Source: Peltaster fructicola (Eukaryota > Ascomycota > Dothideomycetes). From it: a stretch of 64,000 nucleotides of DNA. The notes beneath the pieces were generated by a model. That model did not search any database and was not told where the DNA came from. It worked only from the letters and a program-made list of their open reading frames with translations. The stretch spans positions 124,001 to 188,000 of the forward strand of contig CP051139.1 of the NCBI GenBank assembly GCA_001592805.2. Direction: 5' to 3'. This document shows, piece after piece, positions 30,016-40,867 of the stretch; position 1 is the first letter of the stretch; each line of letters starts with the position of its first letter. A program made the translations under genes and the position numbers.

Positions 30016-31896
30016 CTAGAAGACCTCCTGCTTCTCGTCCACGTTATCTTTCATGCTGGTATCAATGCCTCCAGCTTTCTCTTCAGCATCAGAGCTCACG
30101 CCGTTCTCCTCAGCGCGCTCCTCAACATCTAGCTTCGCGCCGTTCTTCCTGACTCTCATCTCCGTGAAGACAGGGTTCTCACCCTTCTCATGAGCTTCAG
30201 CAAAGATGGCGTCAAGCTTTTCGAGCTTATAGCCATTGCTCTCGGGAAAAGCGTAGTAGACAATGGGTATGAATGCCACGTTGAAGCAGAAGAACACGAA
30301 GTAAGTTTTCCACGTGATCGTGTTGATCATGATCGGACTGAGCTGTACCACAGCATCTGTAGTATATCAGCACTGTTATCAAGCTGGAAGGGTCTACTTA
30401 CAATTGAAGATCCAGTTTGAACTGGTAGACAGTCCATTGGCTTGTGCTCGAATACGCAGTGGTGTGATCTCGCTGGGATATAGCTGGAAGCTCGTCAGTC
30501 ATGTTCCACAAGGACATCAAGCAGCATACCCAGGTTACGCCAAGCCAACCAAGTGCAAAGAAGGTGTTGTAGACGAAGACGAACACAGTCGCGGCGTACG
30601 CTGGGCCCTTTGCACCGGTCGACAAACAGGCACCAATGATGACAAGACTTCCCGCCATACCTGCAGCTCCGATGATCATAAGACGACGACGTCCAAGCCG
30701 ATCAACAACGAATAGCGCAGCAACAGCAGCTAGAAAGTACTCGGTACCAAGCCATGCTGTAAGGAACCGCGACAAAGTGCCGTCGAAGCCCAGACTGTTC
30801 TCGAACAGGACGGTAGCGTAATATGTGACCTGTCAAATCAGCCTATGTCGGCATCATCCTTGTCAGACCTACAAGATTGATACCACCGATCTGCTGGAAA
30901 GCCTGTGAAGCGCAAGCTACCGACACACGCCACAGATTCATCTCTCGGTCATTGCTAAAGAACTCTTTCAAGGTGAGTTTCTTGCCATCAGTCACAGCAT
31001 TGATAGCTTGCATTTCCTTGATGTCGTCCTGTACGTCTTCGCCATCGGGTGTGGAGTCGTACAAATCTGCCAGGATGTCCGCAGCAACGTCAATTTTGCT
31101 GTGCTTCACCAGCCAACGAGGAGATTCTGGAAACGCGAGGATACCAATAAAAAGTATCACACCAAAGAATGCTTGGAATGCGATAGGAAATCTGCTGCGT
31201 CAGTTCAAGGATCTGGTCGTCGTGCGAGTATCACCTACCTCCACTGGAAAGAATAGTGATCCCTCACAAACCAGAAGCCTGACTAGGGATCAGTACAGCG
31301 TTATTGGACGACAATCTCGAGTGCCTACCATAGTTGATCCAGTACGATATAGCGACTCCAGCAGTGATGAGAGCACCCTCGAACAGGACGAGGAAACCTC
31401 GGATTTTGGGCGGTGCCATCTCAGACTGCCAGACTGGAATGCTACTGGTATTGATTCCATTGCCGATACCAGTCACGATACGACCGACTATGAGCTGTGC
31501 AAGCGTGAAGGAAGACGCTTGAATTGCAGCACCAACGAGCATGATGATGACTCCAACCAGTACAGCACGTCTTCGGCCAAGCCTGTCACCGACACCAACG
31601 ATGATCACGGACCCGATCAGACATCCGATCTCGTATATGGCAACCACGAGAGCCTGGATGGCGCCTGACTTGTAGTCGGATGCCATCATGGGAAAAAGAT
31701 CCAGAAACATCGGCTCGGTGATGATACCAGACATGACACCCTCTATAGCAAATCAGTACTGTCCTGCTTGACAGCAATCTGACCTACGATCATATCCAAA
31801 CAACAGGAAACCGGAAGAGGCCGTTGCACAGATACCGACCTCAAGCGCTCTACCCTTCATGGCCCCATTGAGGAAGCCTTTATGCGAAAGCGCCAT
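30016..31896 (-). CDS. MFS sugar transporter, seven exons
   Basis: Proton-coupled or facilitative sugar permease of the plasma membrane, 534 aa with twelve predicted membrane segments. Exons: 31896-31788, 31742-31329, 31278-31239 (only 40 nt), 31191-30873, 30829-30530, 30483-30402, 30356-30016; the six introns are 43-50 nt. Joins restore family motifs: FGYDQGVMSG across intron 1, GDRLGRRR, WRFPIAFQ across intron 3, FPESPRW, QQIGGINLVTYYA across intron 4, DRLGRRR, TWLYPSEITPLRIR across intron 5, NGLSTSSNWIFNY across intron 6, and a final PES motif. The tail is Glu/Lys-rich. It resembles the STL1/lactose-permease-like branch; the substrate cannot be told from sequence. Start: ATG MALSHKGF. It has many more introns than its neighbours. 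Confidence 0.93.
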
Positions 31897-32964
31897 CTCG
31901 TACTGACAGTTGCAAGTGATTGAGTAGGAGGATGTTCTGCTGCAGCCTCAAGGGCTGTGGAGAGTGCACGAGCGTACCATTCTTACTGCAGAAACGATAT
32001 GCGGTCATCATCTTTTGTGCACGAGATCACTTCGCAGAAAGTCAGTATGTGTACCAACCTCTGTAGCTATCAGACTAGGCTCCGCGGTGGACGTTAGCAG
32101 GAGCTCTGGATGGTCAGATGAAATGGTAGATCTTCAACGGCGAGCGCTGACATCACCGGGGTGACAAACGTGATTTGTCTGCACTGTCGTTCGTGGTGCT
32201 AGATGAAGCAATCCTTGAGATCGAGACATTGCCGAAAGATCAGCTTCTTTCTCTCCATTGCGCCGAAAAGAATCACGACAGCACTTATCTGAAGCACTTT
32301 GACGACTTCCGGATGTCACTCGTACGAGGACATCGAATTAGTCTCCTTCGGCATCTCAGTGAAAAAACTACGTCAATAGAAACTTGAAGTTGCAGTACAG
32401 CACACAATGTGGCAGCGAGAGCTTCGACGCAATGCATGACCGAAATTGGTGGCAGATCAATTATCGATCACGCACTTCGTGAGTGCTCTTGTGGTCAGCA
32501 TGAAGGCAAGGAGGCTTCTCAGTATACACATTGTACGTCCGGCCTGCATGCTGTGGTATCAACGATGTCATGCCTCTTCGGTCATGGCGCGCACACTGAA
32601 GGCACTTCTGGTCGCTTGAAGGAGAGCGTCTTCAGTCGCCAGCATGTGGACTGCACATCAAGCCTCTATCTCACCAGAACGCCCGAAGACGAATCAGATA
32701 CAATCCATCTGCGGCATGCTGCAAAAGGATCTGCATACTCGCGAATTGCATTCGTAGTGTGCAGCATCTTCTCGACTCGGGGGTGCGTTTCTGCATGTCT
32801 TGGACGAGGATCAACGCCACAGCGCTTGGCGAGCCTCGCAACCCCGAAGACCAGCACGCTTAAGCGATCAAACCCACAATGCTGAGCTGTAATGCCCTTG
32901 TGACTCTCATGCTGGAGTTGGTGCTGGCGGATGCAGGTGCTTGCAGGCCGAGCCTGACGCCTCT
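31897..32964. promoter_or_regulatory. Divergent intergenic region, sugar transporter / T5orf172 gene
   Basis: 1.07 kb. A 158-codon frame at 32409-32885 starts with GTG and has no recognisable features. A CTGAC..ATGCAG string at 32955-32970 could be the end of an upstream intron of the next gene. Confidence 0.4.
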
Positions 32965-34815
32965 ATGCAGGATTCGCGAGCAAAGCATGGCGGCCTCTTG
33001 CTGCATGCTGCGACTGATAAGACAAGCGAGCAGGACGTGAGCGCCATCTCCAGCAGTCGGTCCACATCCTATTCTCTCAGCAGTACCATTATCGAGAACC
33101 TCGCTGCGATGTCACTATCAGCACACAATGCCGAGACGCCATGGTTCACGCCAGAATGGTACGCCGTCGTCAGCGAGGATTGGGTGCAGAAGTGTATTGC
33201 GCCGAAGGTCCTGCCGCCGGGCAGCAAAGCGGATCGACGCTGCAAGAACTTCATAGACAAAGAGGGAGATCTGGCGGCCGTCAACAGGCTGAAAGACGAG
33301 ATCTGTGTGTCGACCGATCCGTATGTAGTAGTGCGCAAGATGCGCGAGCTGGTGCTCTTAAGATGCTGCACTAGAGGCAAATCGAGTCATCGTGGGAAGC
33401 TTGACACGGATGCAGAGTGTCGCAGGCTGGTTGCTGAGCTTTACATCGATGAATTCACCCGGCTGGGATTGCTAGGAGTGAGTGTGCCACGGAATTTGAT
33501 GCTCAATGATGTTGCGACAATCGGCAAGCTGGAGCTGTGTCCGCCGGACGAAGATGAAGTCATGAAGACCATCCTGTGTAACAGGGTTGATCTGAGCCCA
33601 AAGACACCTGGCGGACGCAAACTGCCAGCAGAAGGCTATGTCTATGCTCTGAGCACACCATACCCTGGAGTTGTTAAGATCGGCTCGAGCGGACGATCAG
33701 GAGAGATCCGCCAGATCGAGCAAGAAGCGTGTCTTCCTGGCTGTCGCTTGATCGTACAGGCGTGGTTTTGCTTCCCAGAACGGATTGAGCAGTTGATACA
33801 CCTGCAGCTGGGTGCGGTCCGGCGGAAGATCATGCAGTGTGAGAACAAAGCATGCCGTAGGACGCATGTCGAGTTCTTCCAGCTCCCAGATAAAGAGGCG
33901 AAGCTGGTAATTGAGGACTGGAAAGAGCTGAGCCATGCTGAGCCGTTGTACGACAGTGAAGGGAGACTGACGGCTGCTTGGGACACTCGGCTCCAATTTC
34001 TGGCTGGCGAGCCCACAGCTCTGTCAATGATGGCTGTGCTCAAGCAGGAAAGACAGGAGAAGGAGGAGGCTCGATTGCGTGAGAGTGCAAGGTTGGACGA
34101 GGAGCAACGACTGCAGAACGCGCGCCAGCTGAGGTCGAGGACTGTATTCACTCAGCCGTCGAATCCTAGCCCAGAACGTTACCAGACATCGAGGGTGGGT
34201 GGCCGTTCATCACTGCCTTCCACAGCCTACTTACCTCAACACTCCGCTGCTCTGCAGAGTCATGGACATTCACCGCCACCAGCCACTGCATACTCATCAC
34301 TGCGTGCCACTTCGTACTCACCGCCACCTGTCGATGCTTACTCCCCACCACGATCTCCTCGAGAGACTTATGAACACACAGCGACAGAGTCTCGCACTGA
34401 ATACTCACCTCCACCACGCGCTGCTCTACAAACTAGTGGCTACTCAGCGACAGTGCCTCGAGAGACCTATTCATCTGGACCGCCGCCTGTCACAGGCTAT
34501 GGCTACTCACCACCGCCGCCTGTGACAGGCCATGGCTACTCGTCAGCACTTCCTGACGCAGGCTATTCAACGCAACGCCGTGCTAGTCAGCAGAGCTACT
34601 CGTACTCATCGCAACACAAGTATGCGCCAAGTCCCGTGGTTACAAACTTCCAGCAGCCATACTCGACCACACAGTACTCGTCATATGATCTGAGTAGTCT
34701 TGCAAATACACTACCATCGTCTGAAGCATTTCAACCGAGGCCTCGAGGCATATTCGCATCGATGGCACATCGTTTCAAGAACCCAACAAGACGCCTAACA
34801 AAGGAGGCATCATAG
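32965..34815 (+). CDS. T5orf172 (GIY-YIG-like, Mug113-type) domain protein
   Basis: 616-aa protein. Residues about 224-308 form a T5orf172 domain: GYVYALSTPYPGVVKIGSS, then an EQEACLPGC segment, FCFPERIEQLIHLQL, a CENKACRRTHVEFFQL end. This domain belongs to the GIY-YIG-like group known from phages, bacteria and fungal Mug113-type proteins; nuclease activity has not generally been shown for the fungal ones. Upstream, residues 65-200 look folded and probably belong to a family-specific region. A charged coil follows (about 355-385, KQERQEKEEARLRESARL), then a long Pro/Tyr/Ser-rich tail at about 410-580 with repeating YSPPP/TGYGYS units, likely disordered. The first ATG is at 32965; another at 33109 (MSLSAHN) fits nearly as well, and an upstream exon is possible. 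Confidence 0.8.
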   Translation: MQDSRAKHGGLLLHAATDKTSEQDVSAISSSRSTSYSLSSTIIENLAAMSLSAHNAETPWFTPEWYAVVSEDWVQKCIAPKVLPPGSKADRRCKNFIDKEGDLAAVNRLKDEICVSTDPYVVVRKMRELVLLRCCTRGKSSHRGKLDTDAECRRLVAELYIDEFTRLGLLGVSVPRNLMLNDVATIGKLELCPPDEDEVMKTILCNRVDLSPKTPGGRKLPAEGYVYALSTPYPGVVKIGSSGRSGEIRQIEQEACLPGCRLIVQAWFCFPERIEQLIHLQLGAVRRKIMQCENKACRRTHVEFFQLPDKEAKLVIEDWKELSHAEPLYDSEGRLTAAWDTRLQFLAGEPTALSMMAVLKQERQEKEEARLRESARLDEEQRLQNARQLRSRTVFTQPSNPSPERYQTSRVGGRSSLPSTAYLPQHSAALQSHGHSPPPATAYSSLRATSYSPPPVDAYSPPRSPRETYEHTATESRTEYSPPPRAALQTSGYSATVPRETYSSGPPPVTGYGYSPPPPVTGHGYSSALPDAGYSTQRRASQQSYSYSSQHKYAPSPVVTNFQQPYSTTQYSSYDLSSLANTLPSSEAFQPRPRGIFASMAHRFKNPTRRLTKEAS

Positions 34816-35875
34816 GGACTGGTGCGAGGTGGTGCAAGATGTCGGAAAGGTGGCAGGATGATCGTCTCTGTCGATATGTCGTTTCGTTTCTGGCTGAACG
34901 ATGTACTCGTTGACACTCATGAACCTGGCCTTCAGAATCGTTCTTTTGGTGGGGCTGAATGATGAGGAGGATCCTTTTAGCACGGTCAGTCACCAAGATG
35001 TGGTTCCTTCGAGCAAGTGTGTTCAAATAGACTTCTCTTATATGTGGAAGCCACAACATCGCTATTCAGTCGTGACGCACGGCCGGTCTTCGACCTGATG
35101 GCATGCTTTCGATGGGCCGCTATATGCTGATCTCGCAACTCCGTCTTTGAACGAGCCTAGACCGCAGAGTAGACAGGCTGGGCCCACGTCGTCTTGACCG
35201 GGCAATCGCTGGAGGATCGGTTACGACAGAATGAAAGTAAGGCCGCCGTGTGGATGATGAAAATCTCACGCATCGATTGAATGATCCCAGCAGCTCGTGG
35301 TCGTTCTGCAGCCCATTTGCGCCTAACCGAATACAACCATGTTTGCGAGGTCGATGAGCGCCTGGCTTCAGCCCAAACGTCGTGATCGAGGCTGCCGCTC
35401 GCAACATTCTTCGAAAACCGCAAGGTCGATCCATGGACTGACTGTCACTCTGGAGTGATCGTGGCTGAGTGCTGCTGCTATGGACTGTGGTTCGATGAAA
35501 TGACGATTCTCCAAATGTCAAAAGTGATGCAATACAAGAAGGTGCACAGTGGGTCGCCTTCTCCGCGCTACCGTGCGGGTTGTTTTGGGAGGATTCCTCG
35601 CAAACAATACCATCAACGACCTGCGCGTTCTGTTCGAAACCCCAAGCCTCGACTCATAGCGTCTGCGCTGCTTATATGCCAGCTCAATCCATCGAATGAT
35701 GACGTTCTTCATCGTTCTCGACGATCTGGTAGCCAGACATCAACACGAAGCAGACCATGGTTGAGATGTATAAAGTGATGGCTTCGTCCTCATGGAAGAC
35801 GAGTATAGCATTCTCGAACACCAGATCTCCACCAGCACCTTCTCTAGTCATCTCCTCCAGACTCACGCCACCATC
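34816..35875. promoter_or_regulatory. Intergenic region upstream of the fasciclin gene
   Basis: 1.06 kb between co-oriented genes. It includes a TATAAA at 35769-35774, about 100 bp before the fasciclin ATG. Frames in it (up to 133 codons, minus) look random. Confidence 0.5.
35769..35774 (+). promoter_or_regulatory. TATA box, fasciclin gene
   Basis: TATAAA lies 102 bp before the start codon of the two-domain fasciclin gene, a usual distance for regulated fungal genes. Confidence 0.45.
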
Positions 35876-37231
35876 ATGCAGCTCATCAAGACAGTCAGCG
35901 TCCTCTCACTCGCAGCTTCGGCCCTCGCGCAAGGTGATCTTGGATCCCTCTTGGCTTCTCAACCAGACTTGAGCACTCTCCTCAGCCTCGTCAACCTCGC
36001 AGGACTCAACTCAACTCTCTCGACCGCGTCGAACATTACCATTCTTGCACCCACGAACGACGCTTTCGCCAAGCTCGATACCAATGGCGCCATTGCACAA
36101 GCAGCAGCCAACAAGGATGTTGCTGCTGTTACTGCTGTACTCAGCAACCATGTGCTGCAGGGCTATTACGCTGCGAACTCAACGTCCAGTGTGCCAATTT
36201 TTGTTCAGACCTTGTTGAAGCCAAACACTTCTAGCCCATCTTCGTCTTTCTCTGGCATCACCAATGGCTCTTACAATGGACTTGTCAAAAACGGCAATGG
36301 CGTCAATATCATCTCTGGCGATCTGACAGTCGCAAATGTGACTGCAGCAGTATGATGAGTATGGCAATGCGAGAGAACGTCTCTAACCTCACACAGGACA
36401 TCGTTTTGGGCAGCAAGATCATTATTCACAAGATCGATACTGTCCTCCCTCTGCCAGAGCCATTCCTCGAGGTCACCGCAGACACCGGCTACACTGACAT
36501 CAATGCCGCCATTGTGGCAGCCAAGGTCGACCTTCCTCTTGGTGCACCAGGCTCATCTAGCAGCAACCTGACCGACTTCACAATCTTCATTCCCAATAAC
36601 GCTGCTTTCGAGAGCATTGCCTCAGTACTGTCCTCCATTAACCAGACTGTTGTCCAGGAAGTGCTCGCATACCACGTTATTGCAGGCAATGTGATCTTCT
36701 CGCCGTCTCTTGGCAATGTCACAGTCCCATCAGCACAGGGCAGCAACCTCACTCTCACTGTGGACTCTGCTGGAGGAGCTTGGGTAAACAACGCCAAGAT
36801 CATTGTGCCAAACATCATCTTCTACAATGGAGTTGCGCACGTCATCGACGAGTAAGACCAATTGGTATTCATGGAAGCACATATTGATAGCACACAGCGT
36901 TCTCAACCCACTCGTCCCGTTCAACCGCACTCTATTGACACCAAGCGCTCCAGCTGCATCTCGAATGGCCTTCTCTGGCGCGGCTTCATCCTCCGTCCTA
37001 CCATTCTCCAGCATTGCATACGCCTCGCTGGCGACGTCGACCAAGAGCATCGCGGCTATCTTGACCACAGCACCAGCAGTCGCCACAGTTGCAGCCACAG
37101 CCAGCACTTCTGCCACTGGTGCAACGACTACGAGCTCGAGAGCTGCTGCTCCTCGGTGTGGTCTGTCTGGCGCGATGGCTACAGGCGCTGCCGTTATGCT
37201 TGCAGGAGGATTGTTCGCAATGAACTTGTGA
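35876..37231 (+). CDS. GPI-anchored fasciclin (FAS1) adhesion-like protein
   Basis: Secreted cell-surface protein of 420 aa. Exons: 35876-36349, 36397-36851, 36898-37231; introns of 47 and 46 nt. A signal peptide (QLIKTVSVLSLAASALAQ) is followed by two FAS1 domains, at about 25-175 (ITILAPTNDAFAKL, then VLSNHVLQGYY, then IIIHKIDTVLPLPE) and about 185-310 (FTIFIPNNAAFESI, then VLAYHVIAGNV, then NGVAHVIDDVLNP). The first intron removes an in-frame stop and restores the end of FAS1-1. The C-terminus is Ser/Thr/Ala-rich and ends in a hydrophobic segment (AMATGAAVMLAGGLFAMNL), the pattern of a GPI attachment signal. Many NxS/T sites suggest N-glycosylation. Likely role: cell-wall or matrix adhesion. 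A TATA box lies upstream. Confidence 0.92.
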
Positions 37232-38602
37232 AGAGGTTGGACATGGCAAGGAAGTAATTGGCGTATCTCACGCCGAGCGCGAAGAGTTACCACATACATA
37301 ATAATACTGCATAGCGCTGTGTATTGACTGCTAGTCAAGAAGTGCTTCTGTTCGTGCGATGATTGCCTCGTTGGAATCACTGTCGCGCACAGGAAGGCCA
37401 CGATGTAGTTGAGACGACGGACCTAATTACAGTGGAATCTTACGACGATTCGGTAGTCTGCAAACTCGCAAGATCGCAAAACGCACAGATTGATTTTGCT
37501 AATATCCCAATCCCTCGATGCCAACTCACGCAGCGACCTTGCTTCTATTCCTCACATGCTGGTCTCGATCGTGACTTTCCTGCTTTGAGGCTGAAGCATG
37601 TTCCACGCTACACGAGTCGAGACGATGTGACACCTCGAGACAGGCACCTTGCGTACTCCGACCCGTCCAGCCAGGATCCGACTCCTCCTCATCGATCTGC
37701 TGTAGCCTATGCTATTGTAACACCAAGCGTCCTTGTCAAATGCTTGACGCGGTTCTTGTCACCACCGGAGCGATGTGTGGAGCAATACAAGTATCGAGGT
37801 ACCTGGTCATCGGCGAGATGCATACAAATGCGGGGAATGCTTGCACATCATGGTTGTCCCATGGAGGGCCGCGAGGTGCTGTCTAATAAGAGGTTATTAA
37901 TCTTCGGTTCATCAAAGTCTCGGAAATGTCACTTTCTCTGTCCTGCTTCCCAGGACAGGTACGGCCGGAAGCTGGACAGCGAGTTACAGAAGCATATTCC
38001 GTCCAGCCACGTCATGCAGCTGAATATTTGTCGACTGTCGTGCGAGCTGAAGGTACAACAGTATGTCCACGACACCTTGCCGCTGCTCCTGCTGGGACGA
38101 ACGAGTGTAGGTGTCACGCTGATGTGAGAAGAATGCCTGCAGCAGCATGTGTAAAACGCATCATCGAAGATGGCGGCCGCACGGTCCACTTTCACATGCT
38201 TCGGACGACATGGAGAAAGTGGCTCTGAACACTATTCTCCAAAGGATGATTCGATGGTCCAGTCCATCATCCCAAAAGTGTAAGGTCGTGTGAGATGAAT
38301 CGACCACAAGACTCCGGTCTCTCACTTCTTCTCGTTCTGCATCTTCAGCCCTTTCGCCTCTTCAATCTCACCAGAACAATCATTTGCGCGACTTGCTTGC
38401 GACCTCATTGTCCTCCGGAGAACCCGTTGCGCCGGAAATAGCATTATTGGCACGAGATCATACTAGACCGCAGCCGTTCTGTGCGACATTTGCTACATCA
38501 CATGCAAACTTGAGCCGTTCGCTCTCGCGAGGGAGGAGCGTAGTCAGTACTACCAATTGTCATCTGTCTTTTTCGACACTTCTCACCTTCACCACGCTCA
38601 CC
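37232..38602. other. Long intergenic region
   Basis: 1.37 kb between co-oriented genes. A 254-codon plus-strand frame (37363-38127) starts at TTG and shows no domain, signal peptide or coding-like third-position bias that I can recognise, so it is not called. The rest is the promoter and leader of the PARG-like gene. Confidence 0.45.
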
Positions 38603-40138
38603 ATGGGTCGAGCAACGGCGTGTTCCACGGCTCAGCCAAACCACACTCGACGAGCAGAACGTGCTGCACGTGCGAAAGACACCATTAACAGGACGATTCC
38701 AGAGATCCTTCGCTCGAGTCCTCGCGCACGTCATGGCATCCACAAGGCAGAACGTATTGTCGAGCCAGCGTCGACCAGCAATCCAGCAAGATCGACGAGC
38801 ACTCACATCAAGATCCGGCTGATGTGCTCTGACACTCTCAGCGCTGCTGCAAGACTCTCAGAACGCCCGTTCGCAGCCAAGAGGTCGCAGCCGTCATCGC
38901 GACCACAGCAACATCCAAATGTCGCCATACTGAACTTCGCATCTCCTCTGCGACCAGGTGGTGGCTTCCTCGATGGCGCCAACAGCCAAGAAGAGTTTCT
39001 TTGCGCCAGAACCTCGCTCTATCCCTCACTGTGGGATTCGTTCTACCGCCTGCCAGAGGTTGGTGGCATTTACACACCAGACGTCCTCGTCTTCAAGGAC
39101 AGCACACCCGAAGCCAACGACATCAACAAGCGAGACCGATTCTTCGTCGATGCCATCAGCGCAGGCATGATCCGCTTCCCGGATGCTCGAGGCCATTCGA
39201 ATGTCGGTTGTAGCTGTGGTGTGAGCTATTGCGACGAAGACAGAGAGTTGGTCACCAACAAGATGAAGGCAGTCATGCGCATAGCCGAAAGCAAGGGTAA
39301 CAAGAAATTGGTGCTGGGAGCTTGGGGTTGTGGTGCGTATGGCAACCCAGTTGCTGAGGTCGCCAAGATTTGGAGGAAGGTCATCGTCGGAAGCTCTCGT
39401 CAGAGGAAGCCGAATGCTGAGTCATGGCAAGGTATCGAGGAGATTGTCTTTGCAGTCCCTGATCGCAACATGCTGCGCGAGTTCGAGCGAGCGTTCAGTG
39501 ATGTGCTCGCGACAGACCCCATGTCGTCGCCTTCAGAACGGTTGGAGGTGCAGACCGAACAGGCTGGAGACGAGACCGACGAGCTGATCTCACAGATTGC
39601 TGCCCTGGAATCGCAACTTGATGGAGCGACTAACATTCGTGCCAAGACCCGGATCCGAGAAGTGCTCGCCGGTCTCAATAAGGAGCTCACTCGTGGTCTG
39701 GCGAACAAAGCCGCCCAGGACGACGACCTCACGCTCCAAGAGGACGAGGAAGTGGATGATTTCGTCCTCAGCGGCTTTCCGTCCTCGGACACAGAAGGAA
39801 ATCGCTACAACTTCGACGAAGATGACATCGCCTCAGACTCCAGCGAGGGCAACCACTCCGAAGTGTACGAGTTCCGCTCCAAGCATATCGACAGCGCCGA
39901 AGAGCAGGACCTGACCAACTCGCCAAAGTTTGACGCTCAGACAGGCTGGTTCAACGGCAGCATGGATGAGCTGACACGCATGCTGAAGCTCAACTCGAAC
40001 TCCGGCAGCCATGGGGGCAGTATGGGTAGTCCGGCTGATGACGAGCCGGCTCATGACTTCGACGAGGTAGCCATCCATGACTATTTGTCGAAGTACGGCG
40101 GCACAGATGCTCTATCGGAGCCGCCAAGTGTAAAATGA
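38603..40138 (+). CDS. PARG-like poly(ADP-ribose) glycohydrolase (TIGR02452 type)
   Basis: Single-exon 511-aa protein. Residues about 110-285 form a macrodomain-fold PARG of the microbial kind: NFASPLRPGGGFLDGANSQE places the catalytic GGG-x7-QEE signature at Gly119 to Glu131, the two adjacent acids being the usual catalytic pair. Supporting blocks are VFKDS, CSCGVSYCDED, and VLGAWGCGAYGNP (ADP-ribose phosphate loop). Such enzymes cleave ribose-ribose bonds of poly(ADP-ribose) or remove terminal ADP-ribose. The N-terminus is basic (residues 1-70). After the domain comes a coil (ELISQIAALESQL) and an acidic, probably disordered tail. The ATG at 38603 sits in CACCATGG, a strong initiation context; the frame reaches further upstream only from TTG. 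Confidence 0.9.
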   Translation: MGRATACSTAQPNHTRRAERAARAKDTINRTIPEILRSSPRARHGIHKAERIVEPASTSNPARSTSTHIKIRLMCSDTLSAAARLSERPFAAKRSQPSSRPQQHPNVAILNFASPLRPGGGFLDGANSQEEFLCARTSLYPSLWDSFYRLPEVGGIYTPDVLVFKDSTPEANDINKRDRFFVDAISAGMIRFPDARGHSNVGCSCGVSYCDEDRELVTNKMKAVMRIAESKGNKKLVLGAWGCGAYGNPVAEVAKIWRKVIVGSSRQRKPNAESWQGIEEIVFAVPDRNMLREFERAFSDVLATDPMSSPSERLEVQTEQAGDETDELISQIAALESQLDGATNIRAKTRIREVLAGLNKELTRGLANKAAQDDDLTLQEDEEVDDFVLSGFPSSDTEGNRYNFDEDDIASDSSEGNHSEVYEFRSKHIDSAEEQDLTNSPKFDAQTGWFNGSMDELTRMLKLNSNSGSHGGSMGSPADDEPAHDFDEVAIHDYLSKYGGTDALSEPPSVK

Positions 40139-40867
40139 AAGAAAGTGTATATGGAAGGGAACATGGTGCATTGATGGAAGCGACTGGAATGGATCATAGC
40201 GGAATGGGAATGTCTTGTGCATTAGCATTGCATTGGATGGTGTTTTCGTGCTCGCCAAGAGCTCGCAGTGTTGTAGTATTATATGATATCCTTACGCTTT
40301 TCGGTCATTCGAAGCCGGTCACAATTGTCTCTACTCTGCGCCGCCAAGATGGCAGCGACGGAAGATCGGAGAGAGTCTCAGCTGAGAAGCTTTTCATCCT
40401 CTCGCCAGCTTGCCATCCTTCATGACGGATAGGTCCACACGCCCTCAAGATATTCCTGCAGGAAGGTCGACTCATCCATATCGAATCATGTAGATCAGCT
40501 AGGCGCGGTGTAATCACAGATGTCCATTTCATCTGGTTTTTGAAGCCGCAGACACGTCTGGTGTGCACAGCTATCTATATTTAACAAAGTACGGCGCAGC
40601 ATGAGAAGCTACCCACTCAGAGTTCAGTTAATCCTACACCATACAGACGACTTCACCAATCCTTCGAGTCAAATCTCATGAACTTCGCCCTCTTCGCCCC
40701 CTCTCACAGTATCATTGTGTACGGCGCAGTGAGTAAGTGAAAAGTACTATAAACGCCCTCATTTCCGACCACTAGCACTCTCCTCGATCATACCAGACTT
40801 CATCATTCTAGCATTGAGAATCTCCTTCACAGTCAAGCATCACTATCATTCATCTCTAGCAGCAAAG
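40139..40867. promoter_or_regulatory. Intergenic region upstream of the secreted Cys-rich gene
   Basis: 729 bp. It contains a TATAAA at 40749-40754, 114 bp before the next ATG, and two copies of GTACGGCGCAG, at 40589-40599 and 40719-40729, exactly 130 bp apart and upstream of the TATA box. Confidence 0.5.
40749..40754 (+). promoter_or_regulatory. TATA box, secreted Cys-rich gene
   Basis: TATAAA 114 bp upstream of the start codon of the secreted protein gene at 40868. Confidence 0.45.

Noticed and set aside
36730-37401. 223-codon minus-strand frame opposite the fasciclin gene
   Set aside because: It covers the Ala/Ser/Thr-rich GPI region on the other strand, starts at a non-ATG codon, and has no family match; the plus-strand gene explains the sequence.
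37363-38127. 254-codon plus-strand frame between the fasciclin and PARG-like genes
   Set aside because: It begins at TTG, has no recognisable domain, and amino-acid make-up is rich in Arg/Ser/Cys like out-of-frame sequence; no splice model improves it.
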